From the NCBI RefSeq assembly GCF_007860125.1, contig NZ_SJPW01000001.1, forward strand, positions 1,363,900 to 1,427,899: a DNA stretch of 64,000 bases, in the 5' to 3' direction. A model generated the notes under the pieces. It was not told where the DNA came from. It worked only from the letters and a program-made list of their open reading frames with translations, and did not search any database. This stretch comes from Rubripirellula tenax (GTDB lineage Bacteria > Planctomycetota > Planctomycetia > Pirellulales > Pirellulaceae). Shown here one piece after another: positions 53,341 through 61,314 of the stretch (within the stretch, counting starts at the first letter, position 1; every line of letters starts with the position of its first letter). The position numbers and the translations under genes were made by a program.

Positions 53341-54729
53341 CTAGCGTTTGACGGCGACTTCTCGACAGGTTCGGTCGTACACGGCGACCTGCTCGGTCCA
53401 CTGCTGGCGCAACCGACCGGGCACATCGACGCCGCCAATCACATCGCTAAGTGCGGCGCCGAACGTCGACAAGGTTGCTTCGCTGAACATCGGGTCGATC
53501 CAAGCTATCATCCCTCGATCGTCCATGATCGACGCGGCGCCAGGATCCAGCTCGATCGCCGCGGATACCTTGCCGTCACCATCAACAATGACCGGGACCG
53601 TTACTTGGTCGGGAACGAAACTCGCCGCGTCTGTGTCAACCAAAATCGCGAACCGCAGTTTGTCACGCAGTTCGTTCGGTAACCGATCCGACCAATTTTG
53701 GGCCGTCGCCACCGCGACCATGGTCAGGGGATCGCTGGACATGCGGACCCAGATCGTGATCGGCCGATCGGATCCCCAATCCGTAAACGTGATTCGGTTT
53801 TCCGAATCGGTCACGCGAAACGACGACGGCTTTGTCCCCAGGATGCGGGCCGGCCGCGACGGCGGCAGCGGAACAAACCGACGCACCCATTTCGGTGATT
53901 CCGGCAGCGGCTCAATCGTCGGCGCTCGATCGGGTGGGTTCACCGTCGCGCCAACCAAATCGATGCTCAACCGAATCGGTTGCGGCGCGGCGCCGGGGCG
54001 AAGCGGCGCGACGACATCGGGTAGATCCACCCGGCGCACCAAGGATGCCCGTTCGTCAATCCAGAACTGAAACGTCTGATCACCGGCTGCGACGACCACG
54101 CTGCGACATGTGCGACCGTCGACGATATCCGTTTTGCCGAAGTCGAATCGATGCTCGGCCTGGAAGAGCGACTTCATCGGTTCAGGCGAAAACAGCCATT
54201 CCAACTGCGGCGGCGGCCCCGCTAAACCGTTGGTGATGCGGCCAGCCAGGATCGGATCTTCCAGCAACTGCGAAACATCAGGACGTCCTGCGATTGCCGC
54301 AGACTTCAAAACTTGAGCGTCAAAGTTTTCCGACGATGGATCGGCAATCCAGGCCGTGACGCTCTCGGGATCGCTGGTCAAACGAACGTCGTAGGTTTCC
54401 AAATACAGTTCGTTTCGGTCGAACCAAATCCGCATCGGCGCAGCGCGAGTCTCGGTCGAGTTGCCGACCTCGTAGCTCATTTTCACACGTCCGCTGTCAC
54501 GATAGGACGCCACGGCGCGATACCGGGAAAGCGTCATCCCGAGCAGGTCACGGGGCGATTGAGAGGCGAACGATGCGGGCCGAACGGAATCGATCGGAAC
54601 GTCAGCGACTTGCGGGGGCGATGGCGAGCAACCGGCCAAAAACAACGTGAAGGCGGTGGCCCCGATTCGACAACATGCGCGGCGGTGAAGGGTGTTTGGC
54701 GATTTCACGATGGCAGATTCCGGTGGCAT
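53341..54729 (-). CDS. Lipoprotein of unknown function
   Basis: 462 residues with lipobox LFLAGC (Cys34) after a basic, hydrophobic leader. The first half (about 60-290) has the look of a LolA-like or outer-membrane lipoprotein-sorting beta-domain (VKMSYEVGNSTETRAAPMRI, FQFWIDERASLVRRVDLPDV). The second half (about 310-450) resembles a thioredoxin-like or redoxin scaffold by strand order, but no CxxC is present. No family is assigned. It is convergent with the AraC gene, with a 43-bp element remnant between the two stops. Confidence 0.68.
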   Translation of the reverse strand: MPPESAIVKSPNTLHRRACCRIGATAFTLFLAGCSPSPPQVADVPIDSVRPASFASQSPRDLLGMTLSRYRAVASYRDSGRVKMSYEVGNSTETRAAPMRIWFDRNELYLETYDVRLTSDPESVTAWIADPSSENFDAQVLKSAAIAGRPDVSQLLEDPILAGRITNGLAGPPPQLEWLFSPEPMKSLFQAEHRFDFGKTDIVDGRTCRSVVVAAGDQTFQFWIDERASLVRRVDLPDVVAPLRPGAAPQPIRLSIDLVGATVNPPDRAPTIEPLPESPKWVRRFVPLPPSRPARILGTKPSSFRVTDSENRITFTDWGSDRPITIWVRMSSDPLTMVAVATAQNWSDRLPNELRDKLRFAILVDTDAASFVPDQVTVPVIVDGDGKVSAAIELDPGAASIMDDRGMIAWIDPMFSEATLSTFGAALSDVIGGVDVPGRLRQQWTEQVAVYDRTCREVAVKR

Positions 54730-54797
54730 GCGACTTCTCGAACCTCGCCAAACCTACTAAAACCACCAGAACCGTCACAATCGCGATCTCGCGCGTC

Positions 54798-54825
54798 GCT
54801 TCTAGCTTCTAGCTTCTAGCTTCTG
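54798..54825. repeat. 7-bp tandem repeat (GCTTCTA)
   Basis: GCTTCTA occurs three times in a row, followed by a fourth unit with one change (GCTTCTG). It lies in the divergent gap between the lipoprotein gene and the DUF2088 gene. Confidence 0.85.
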
Positions 54826-54868
54826 GATCCTGGCTTCCTGTCACCTGCCCCCAAAACCTACTCCCCAT

Positions 54869-56071
54869 ATGCCGCTGAATTTCTCGCGAACGATCGACGT
54901 CCTGGCCAGCGAACAGGTCTGGCAATACGACGCCGTTTCACCCGACCGATGCGGCGACGTGGCCGCGACGACGTATGCCGCGCTGCATCGACCCGATGAT
55001 TTTCCGCCGCTGGGATCGGCGATCGTACCGGGCGACCGCGTCACCTTGGCTGTCGACCCGAACGTGCCGATGGTGGCCGAAGTCGTTCGTGGTGTGCTGC
55101 GTGCGATCAGCGAAACGGAAGCTGAAGGAGTGGACGTGCTGGTCTGGGACGAGGCCACCGACGCTACAATCGAAGCGATCCGCGCCGAACTGCCACCAAC
55201 CTCGCGAGTGGTGCGGCACCGTAGCGCCGATCGGCGTTCGCTCAGCTACCTTGCCGCCGATCCGGACGCGGACCCGATCTATCTGAATCGGTTGTTGGTG
55301 GATGCCGATTTCGTGCTGCCGATCATGGCGGGCCGGCCGATCGTCAAGTCGGCACCACGTGATGTGACGGGCATTTACCCGTGGCTGGCCGACTCGGGGG
55401 CTCGGGCCCGGTATCGCGATGCGCCGCCCTCCCAATCGAAGGCCAACGCCAAAATGGCCGTCGAGACGACTTGGTTGCTGGGCGTTCAGATGATGGTGTG
55501 CGTCGTGCCGTCGATCGACGCCATGGTAGCCGACGTGATCGCCGGAACGATCCCGGCGATCGACAAACGATTGACCGTTGAAACTGACGAAGAGCACGAT
55601 TTTCCGCCGCCGGCGGAATTGGTGGTAGCGTCGCTGGACGGTGACACCCAACAACAAACGTGGGCCAACGCCGCCCGCGCCGCAGTTGCGGCCGTGGATC
55701 GCGTGCTGCCCGGCGGGACCATCGTCGTGTGGACGGACATCAACGAATCGCCCTCGGATGCAATGCTGCGTCAAGCGAATCGCGACGCCGAGGAAGACGC
55801 GTCGAACGAGGAAGCCGAATCGGAATCCGACACAGAGAATAGTGCCGCGAAAGACGACGATATGGAGTTCCCCGCATGGGACGAATCGATCGCACTTTCA
55901 CGGGCGCTAACGGACATCGCCGCCGAATATCGGCTACTCATTCGCGCGGCGATTGACGATCAAACGATCGAAGCGCTGGGGCTTGGATCGGTCGCCGATG
56001 GGGCCGGGTTGTGTCGATTGAGCAAGTCATTCGGCGGTTGCGGCGTGCTGCGAGCGGCTCAGTTTGCGTGA
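54869..56071 (+). CDS. DUF2088 (LarA N-terminal-like) protein
   Basis: 400 residues. The first third matches the lactate racemase N-terminal pattern (IVPGDRVTLAVDPNVPMVAE, then a Rossmann-like helix and VDVLVWDEATD). LFDADF-type motifs and the IMAGRPIVKSAPRDVTGIYP stretch follow. The nickel-pincer His/Lys set of LarA is not visible, so lactate racemase activity is unlikely. A strongly acidic linker (about 310-345) separates the last helical part. No larB, larC or larE genes are nearby. Confidence 0.55.
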   Translation: MPLNFSRTIDVLASEQVWQYDAVSPDRCGDVAATTYAALHRPDDFPPLGSAIVPGDRVTLAVDPNVPMVAEVVRGVLRAISETEAEGVDVLVWDEATDATIEAIRAELPPTSRVVRHRSADRRSLSYLAADPDADPIYLNRLLVDADFVLPIMAGRPIVKSAPRDVTGIYPWLADSGARARYRDAPPSQSKANAKMAVETTWLLGVQMMVCVVPSIDAMVADVIAGTIPAIDKRLTVETDEEHDFPPPAELVVASLDGDTQQQTWANAARAAVAAVDRVLPGGTIVVWTDINESPSDAMLRQANRDAEEDASNEEAESESDTENSAAKDDDMEFPAWDESIALSRALTDIAAEYRLLIRAAIDDQTIEALGLGSVADGAGLCRLSKSFGGCGVLRAAQFA

Positions 56072-56369
56072 AACGGAATGATTCGTCGCGACAGAAATGG
56101 GGCACGCAAAACGCTTCGGAAACGCCATGATTTGCTAGCCAGACACCGAATCGTGATAAACCGTTCCGCTCGTAACGATCAGGGGATGCTCGGGCTTCCA
56201 AATTTCTTTGCAAAGGTCTGTTTTTGCTCAATTCCACGTTGAGCGGATAGCCGTGACGGATAGGATCGGAGTCATACCAATGGGTGATGCGAACGGCACA
56301 GCGACGGACGCTGGTCGATTCACCCAACGAAACGAACTGATAGCCCCCTGCCGACGAGGCGAGCATTCT

Positions 56370-56921
56370 ATGGACATGAGCGAGACGAGCCGACCGATCG
56401 TCGATGAAGTCGACTTGATGTTGGCAAACGCCCGCTTGCGAGACGAATTGGAACCGTACCGGGACGAGTCGATCGATGCTTCGATCCATCGTATGCCGCT
56501 GCGAACCGAAAACGAATATCTCGCATCGATGTTGGCTTGGGAACGAGCCCCGGCGCTTCCAATCGCAAGCTGGTTTACTCCCGTGATGGAGTTACCAGCA
56601 CCGGATTCATTGTCGGACGAGTCGCTGAAGGAATTGCTGATCGGAACAATCATCCGCCTGCATTCCCAACGCGTCGTACTGCGTTGCACGGACCACCTGA
56701 CGGATCGCGAACTCTACAAGATCATCTACCGCGACATCCTGCCGTGTTGTGAGAAGAAGGTCGAATTGCCAGGCAAGTTCCTGGAGTGGCGTTGCATCGA
56801 AGACAACGAAACGTGGCTGCGATTTTACGCCGACGCCGTCGAGCGACGACGCTTCCAAGAAGAATACGACGTCGAATTACCACCTAGCGAAACGCCGCCG
56901 TTTCATCGTGACTTGCCGTAG
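56370..56921 (+). CDS. Hypothetical cytoplasmic protein
   Basis: 183 residues from the ATG at 56370, which has a GAGG-containing leader. The protein is acidic and helical, with a striking stretch YIIYRDILPCCEKK-like in the form LYKIIYRDILPCCEKKVELP. No membrane or signal segment is seen. I see no known motif. A hairpin and a mobile-element end lie between it and the convergent ftr gene. The upstream extension of the frame is not preferred because it lacks a Shine-Dalgarno. Confidence 0.6.
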   Translation: MDMSETSRPIVDEVDLMLANARLRDELEPYRDESIDASIHRMPLRTENEYLASMLAWERAPALPIASWFTPVMELPAPDSLSDESLKELLIGTIIRLHSQRVVLRCTDHLTDRELYKIIYRDILPCCEKKVELPGKFLEWRCIEDNETWLRFYADAVERRRFQEEYDVELPPSETPPFHRDLP

Positions 56922-56937
56922 TCGAATAGGCCAGCCC

Positions 56938-56963
56938 GCCCCCGCGAAAGAAGTCGCGGGGGC
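56938..56963. terminator. GC-rich hairpin between convergent genes
   Basis: GCCCCCGCGA pairs perfectly with TCGCGGGGGC around a 6-nt loop. It lies 17 bp after the stop of the hypothetical gene and 32 bp from the ftr stop. No T-run follows on either side, so intrinsic termination is only possible. Confidence 0.5.
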
Positions 56964-56994
56964 CTCTCGTGCGCCAGCGACGCTTAACAGGCTG

Positions 56995-57918
56995 CTAACC
57001 AATCAGTTCGTGCAAGTGCACGAACGTCTTCCCCAAGCGTCCGCCGTAGTTTCCGGCACTGATTCGGACCAGACCCGGCGTCTTCGCCGCCGCGTGAATC
57101 GCGTTTCGCGTCGCGCTCTGCAATGCTTCTAAGTCACGGCCGTTGACGATGATTTCCATGATGCTGTTCACGCCGTCGGGAACCTTCGACTTTTCGCCCA
57201 GCTTGTCCTTCAACGTCGGACAAAATTCTGCGTAGGTCGCGGCAATCAAGAAATCGTAACTGCTGCCGGCCTTGGATCCGCTTGCCGCCACGCCACCGGG
57301 GAACGTCGTGATCACATCCGGCGTCGACTCCGCTGCGATCGATGCTGCTTCGGCCGCGTCCAATGCCGTCGCCTCGTCGGGACCAAAGAACCACAGATTG
57401 CCACCCATCACTCCGTCGCGAAACCCGAAACGCCGCGACAAAAAGAACTCGCCACCGAGCGTCGGAATCACCCACCCGGGATGCCCGAAGCGTGTATCAC
57501 GAAATTGATGCCGATCACCGAACAGGGCGATCTTGCGTCCTAACTTGAAATAGTTCTCGGTATCAAGTTGGTTGAATAGCGCCGTCGTTGGACACGTCAA
57601 CACGTTCTGGCTTAGCCTCGCCAGCATCACCTTCTCTAAGTGCTTTTCACGGTTCTTTACAAACCTTGGCACGTGAAATTGAACAACCGCGCCGATGCGA
57701 CCGTCGGGGGTTTCATCGGCGCTGACCCAACGCGACACACCCGCTTCGCAGTCGCAAAGGATCGTGCTGGACGCATGTCCGGTCACCGCGGCTACACAGT
57801 GCCGCAGCCAGCGGTCGTCGCGTGCCGTGATCAACACCTCGCCATAGATGCTGCGAAAGCCTTCGGCGTACGTGTCTTCGACCAGTTGCTTCAGATTCAG
57901 TTGATTCGAATCGGCCAT
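56995..57918 (-). CDS. ftr: Formylmethanofuran--tetrahydromethanopterin formyltransferase
   Basis: Transfers a formyl group between methanofuran and H4MPT, a C1-oxidation step best known from methanogens and methylotrophs. The 307 residues match Ftr along their length: AEAGVSRW-like CEAGVSRWVSADETPDGRIG, VLTCPTTALFN, FGDRHQFRDT, TLGGEFFLSRRFGF, TFPGGVAASGSKAGSSYDFL, FCPTLKDKLGEK, VPDGVNSIMEIIVNGRD and the C-terminal RISAGNYGGRLG. It is 3 bp behind the 5-formyl-THF cyclo-ligase gene, so the two C1 enzymes are cotranscribed. The stop TAG borders a 9-bp end fragment of the palindromic element. Confidence 0.94.
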   Translation of the reverse strand: MADSNQLNLKQLVEDTYAEGFRSIYGEVLITARDDRWLRHCVAAVTGHASSTILCDCEAGVSRWVSADETPDGRIGAVVQFHVPRFVKNREKHLEKVMLARLSQNVLTCPTTALFNQLDTENYFKLGRKIALFGDRHQFRDTRFGHPGWVIPTLGGEFFLSRRFGFRDGVMGGNLWFFGPDEATALDAAEAASIAAESTPDVITTFPGGVAASGSKAGSSYDFLIAATYAEFCPTLKDKLGEKSKVPDGVNSIMEIIVNGRDLEALQSATRNAIHAAAKTPGLVRISAGNYGGRLGKTFVHLHELIG

Positions 57919-57921
57919 TCC

Positions 57922-58521
57922 TTAACCCCGCCCTTTTCCCTGAAAAGCATTTTCTTCGGTAACCACGGTGTCCATGAAGATATCGTGGTCGTGCATCGGA
58001 ATCTGATCAAACATTTGGCACTCAAATGCCAATGACACCAACGGTGTATCCGCGCGAGCGTTTTCAAGCAGTTTGTCGTAGTAACCTTTGCCATGGCCGG
58101 TGCGACCGCCGGTTCGGTCGAACGCGACACCGGGCACCAGAATCAGGTCCAATTCTTTGACGTCGATTTTCTTGGCCGCAACCTCACGAAGGTCCTCGCG
58201 TGGTTCCAAAATTTTGTACATGCCGACGGCCAATTCATCCATCGACTCAAGCAAGAACAGTTCCAACTCGCCGTCGACACAGTACGGAATAACAATGCGT
58301 TTATCGCTGGCAACAGCGTCGGGAAGCGCGTGGCGTGTCCGCACTTCATCGCGAACGTCGACGTACCACATCACACAGCCCGCCGATTGATATTCGCTCA
58401 ACGCCATCACGCGATCGGTGATCCGTTGACTGACGCCGTCCTTGTCGGCTTGGGCTTTGCGAGCGGCATGGGCCGCTTTGCGAATTTCGTCTTTTCGAGC
58501 AGCGAAGGGATCAACGGTCAT
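57922..58521 (-). CDS. 5-formyltetrahydrofolate cyclo-ligase
   Basis: Converts 5-formyl-THF and ATP to 5,10-methenyl-THF, clearing a dead-end folate. The 199 residues carry the family signature GRTGHGKGYYDKLLENA near residues 147-163. KRIVIPYCVDGELELFLLES, ILVPGVAFDRTGGR and an N-terminal Arg/Lys helix are also present. It stops 3 bp before the ftr ATG, pairing a folate enzyme with an H4MPT enzyme. A 14-bp tandem repeat lies between it and the upstream rhamnulokinase gene. Confidence 0.93.
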   Translation of the reverse strand: MTVDPFAARKDEIRKAAHAARKAQADKDGVSQRITDRVMALSEYQSAGCVMWYVDVRDEVRTRHALPDAVASDKRIVIPYCVDGELELFLLESMDELAVGMYKILEPREDLREVAAKKIDVKELDLILVPGVAFDRTGGRTGHGKGYYDKLLENARADTPLVSLAFECQMFDQIPMHDHDIFMDTVVTEENAFQGKGRG

Positions 58522-58540
58522 CAGTGAGTCTCGGGTGCAA

Positions 58541-58596
58541 AGATTAGTGACTTGAGATTAGTGACTTGAGATTAGTGATTTGAGATTAGTGATTTG
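58541..58596. repeat. Tandem repeat, 4 x 14 bp
   Basis: AGATTAGTGACTTG occurs twice, followed by two AGATTAGTGATTTG units. A further partial copy is seen downstream. The array starts 19 bp upstream of the cyclo-ligase ATG (minus strand), in its leader region, and ends 13 bp before the rhamnulokinase stop. Confidence 0.95.
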
Positions 58597-58609
58597 ATTG
58601 GTGATTGGT

Positions 58610-60115
58610 TTACAACGTCGCAAACTGCTTGGCCGGCTCGGTCCAAACGTCGGAATTTTGTGGCTGATAAACCGTCGGCTCGAAACTCGCCCGCACCAAC
58701 GCGCGAGCTTCATCGAACGATTTCAGTTTCCCCAGCCCGACCATCTGCATCAGCACGTTTCCAATCGCGGTCGCTTCCACGGGACCGGCAACCACCGTTC
58801 GCTCGCAAGCATCGGCCGTCATTTGACAAAGCAGCGCATTGACCGAACCGCCGCCGACGATATGAATCGTCTCGATCGAGTGGCCGAGCATCGATTCCAA
58901 CATGCCCAAGCAAACGCGATAACGAAGGGCCAAACCCTCTAGCGCCGCTCGATAGAGGACACCGTCACTGGCGGGCTTCGCCTGACCCGTTTTCTCTGCC
59001 AACGCGACGATCGCTTCGGCCATGTCGACGGGCGCGACCAATTCGGGCGCGTCGGGGTTGATCAGCAATCCGAACGGCGGCGCCTCGGACGCCTGTTCGA
59101 CCATCATGTTCCAGTCCACTTCGTTGCCTCGACGGATCATCGATTGGCGTATCTGTTGAAAGATCCAAAGACCGCCGATGTTCTTGAGCAGTCGAGTGCT
59201 GCCGCCGACGCCTGATTCGTTGGTGAAGTTCAGTTCGGCACATCGATCTGTGATCATCGGCTCGGGCAATTCACATCCCATCAACGACCATGTCCCGCTG
59301 CTGATGTAGCACCATGACGGCTTGGCGGGCGCGAAGTCTTCGGCCGGAACCGCCAACACGGCCGACGCGGTATCGTGAGTGGCGGGCACGACAACCGGAA
59401 CACCTTCCAGCCCCGTGACCGACGCGACCGAAGGTTGAACCGGCCCCAGATTTGTACCCGGCAGCGTTACCTCGCCGAACAACTTGGCCGGCAAACCCAA
59501 TCCGGCGATCAGCTTGTCGCTCCACCGACCCGCCCGAGGATCGAACAACTGAGTCGTCGAAGCGTTGGTGACCTCGTTGCTGGGCCGCCCGGATAACAGC
59601 CAGTGGAAATAATCGCCAATCAACAGCATCGTCTCGGCCGTACCCAACGCCGGGTCATCGGCCAACTTTGCGGCCAAAAATTGGTAGATCGTGTTGATTT
59701 CCATGAACTGGACACCTGTGGCTTGAAAGATCTCGTCTCGCGAAACCAGCTCACACGCCCGCTCGATCATGCCTTTCGTTCGTCGGTCCCGGTGATTGAA
59801 ACAGGAACCCGCGAATTGTCCGGCGCGATCGATCAGGACATAGTCGACACCCCACGTATCGACCCCCACCGATCCGATGTGGGCGTACTTCGATGACGCC
59901 ATTCGCAGTCCCGTTTGGATCTCTCGCCACAAGCCCAGAACGTCCCACTGCAGCGAATCGTGGACTCGAACCGGTTCATTGGAAAACCGATGGATCGCCT
60001 CGAGCGTCAATTTCCCATCGACGACGACCCCGGCAATCACGCGACCACTACTGGCTCCCAAATCAACGGCGAGGTGAGCGGTTTGGCCGGAGTCCGATAC
60101 AGCGTTTGCAGTCAT
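58610..60115 (-). CDS. rhaB: L-rhamnulokinase
   Basis: Phosphorylates L-rhamnulose at O1 in rhamnose breakdown. The 501 residues match rhamnulokinases of the FGGY family: HLAVDLGASSGRVIAG, VDTWGVDYVLIDRAG, FNHRDRRTKGM, MEINTIYQFLAAKL, PATHDTASAV, YISSGTWSLMGCELPEP, LNFTNESGV, RLLKNIGGLWIFQ, and near the C-terminus IHIVGGGSVNALLCQMTADA. All catalytic and ATP-binding motifs are intact. No rhaA, rhaD or transporter is beside it. Confidence 0.94.
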   Translation of the reverse strand: MTANAVSDSGQTAHLAVDLGASSGRVIAGVVVDGKLTLEAIHRFSNEPVRVHDSLQWDVLGLWREIQTGLRMASSKYAHIGSVGVDTWGVDYVLIDRAGQFAGSCFNHRDRRTKGMIERACELVSRDEIFQATGVQFMEINTIYQFLAAKLADDPALGTAETMLLIGDYFHWLLSGRPSNEVTNASTTQLFDPRAGRWSDKLIAGLGLPAKLFGEVTLPGTNLGPVQPSVASVTGLEGVPVVVPATHDTASAVLAVPAEDFAPAKPSWCYISSGTWSLMGCELPEPMITDRCAELNFTNESGVGGSTRLLKNIGGLWIFQQIRQSMIRRGNEVDWNMMVEQASEAPPFGLLINPDAPELVAPVDMAEAIVALAEKTGQAKPASDGVLYRAALEGLALRYRVCLGMLESMLGHSIETIHIVGGGSVNALLCQMTADACERTVVAGPVEATAIGNVLMQMVGLGKLKSFDEARALVRASFEPTVYQPQNSDVWTEPAKQFATL

Positions 60116-60809
60116 AGGAGTCGAAATTTTGTGACGAGGTGCGACATCCGCGGCATGACTTGCGCGGCTGTTTTCGCCCTAGGTTATCGCACCGAAAGCA
60201 CGTCGGCCAGACGCGACAATTACCACAAACCCCTCTACAGAGCAATGGCTTTGCTATCTTGTTTTCGCGGCTGGGGAGGGCCGGGCGGCGACACCGAAAA
60301 AAAGGGTCCAAGAATGTAACTCGGGGTCCATCAACGCTTTACTGACGACAGCCGGGCACATGGGGGTCCAAAAGCGAAATTCTGGAGTTGACCGGTCCGG
60401 CCAAGGGCGTAATCTAACTCTACCGAAGCGACGAACGGCGTGCGAAAACCAAAGTCACTTCGGCACACCAACTTCCGCTGAAATTCGAATGTAAGTCGTT
60501 GACAGCATTCGGGTTGCGCTAGGATGCCGCGGCCTCCCTTTTTGGGGGATGGTTGTAGGCTTGCCTTTCCGCAACCCTTCAGCAATCGACTCCGCGAGTT
60601 CGCCTTGCGTGAGGTTAACGCGGTCAGCTTGCGGCCACGGGCTGACGTTCGTCGTTGGAAAACGACCACTTTCGGGTGGTAATTTTCCGACGCTCGGAAC
60701 CTCACGGGCCGGGTACAGGAGTACCCGGCCGCGAACGCTCGCAGGATCTGCTGTCACGCGATCGACGGCGGATTGTCGCCGCTCACCTGTCCGCGAAGCG
60801 CAAAGGCTT
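60116..60809. other. Intergenic region rich in hairpins, no credible gene
   Basis: 694 bp between rhaB and the NUDIX gene. The left part (60116-60350) is the upstream region of rhaB; GGGTCC occurs three times (60303, 60325, 60365). The right part holds several strong hairpins (60657-60730). Long minus-strand frames at 60331-60705 and 60455-60877 overlap each other, lack Shine-Dalgarno sites, and one runs through the NUDIX gene. I treat both as chance. Confidence 0.55.
60657..60730. repeat. Pair of strong hairpins (REP-like)
   Basis: 60657-60688 pairs GGAAAA-CG-ACCAC with GTGGT-AA-TTTTCC. 60707-60730 pairs GGCCGGGTAC perfectly with GTACCCGGCC around an AGGA tetraloop. Both are too symmetric to be chance and have no T-run. 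They may be a repetitive palindromic unit or an RNA structure 80 bp after the end of the NUDIX gene. Confidence 0.65.
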
Positions 60810-61286
60810 TTAGTGATCGAGATCGATCTCGCCCCGTCGCCAAGCGGCCACAAACGCCGGCAGACTGGGCAATACATCGTTGACGCTGTTGAGCTCGTCC
60901 GGCTTCATCCAAAAATACTCTGAAACTTCGGGTTCATACGGTACCGGCGTCACGTCTTGATCGAGTCGTGCCAACCACCACGCCAAGATCGTTCCCCAGG
61001 GCGTGACGCTTCGCCAACATAAACGAACCGGATCGACATCGATCGCCAACTCTTCTTGCATTTCGCGAACCAATGTCTCGTGCTCGACCTCACCCAATTC
61101 CATGGTTCCGCCGGGCAGACAAAGCTTTCCGGGTGCCGTCACGGTCAATGAACGTCGAATGATCAACAAACGTTCGTCACGAAAGATGACGCCGACCACT
61201 CCGCGCTTGCGACCAAAGTTGTCGGCCGGCCGGCGATCGGCTTTGGATGTATCGGAAGGCGGCGTCGGTGGTGGTATCCTGTTCAT
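60810..61286 (-). CDS. NUDIX hydrolase
   Basis: 158 residues with a complete Nudix box G-x5-E-x7-REUXEE-x-G/L, read as GGTMELGEVEHETLVREMQE then ELAI. The domain starts RGVVGVIFRDERLLIIRRSL. Enzymes of this family hydrolyse nucleoside diphosphate derivatives, and a short box-downstream region does not identify the substrate. It is divergent from the CCA enzyme gene with 28 bp between starts, so both promoters overlap. Confidence 0.9.
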   Translation of the reverse strand: MNRIPPPTPPSDTSKADRRPADNFGRKRGVVGVIFRDERLLIIRRSLTVTAPGKLCLPGGTMELGEVEHETLVREMQEELAIDVDPVRLCWRSVTPWGTILAWWLARLDQDVTPVPYEPEVSEYFWMKPDELNSVNDVLPSLPAFVAAWRRGEIDLDH

Positions 61287-61314
61287 GCTGTGCTTTTAGC
61301 CGAAGCAAACGCCA

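Noticed and set aside
54869-56071. Calling the DUF2088 protein a lactate racemase (larA)
   Set aside because: The His/Lys residues that hold the nickel-pincer cofactor are not visible, and no larB/C/E genes are near.
60331-60877. Two overlapping minus-strand frames (124 and 140 residues) between rhaB and the NUDIX gene
   Set aside because: They overlap each other in different frames, cross strong hairpins, have no ribosome site, and one runs into the NUDIX coding sequence.
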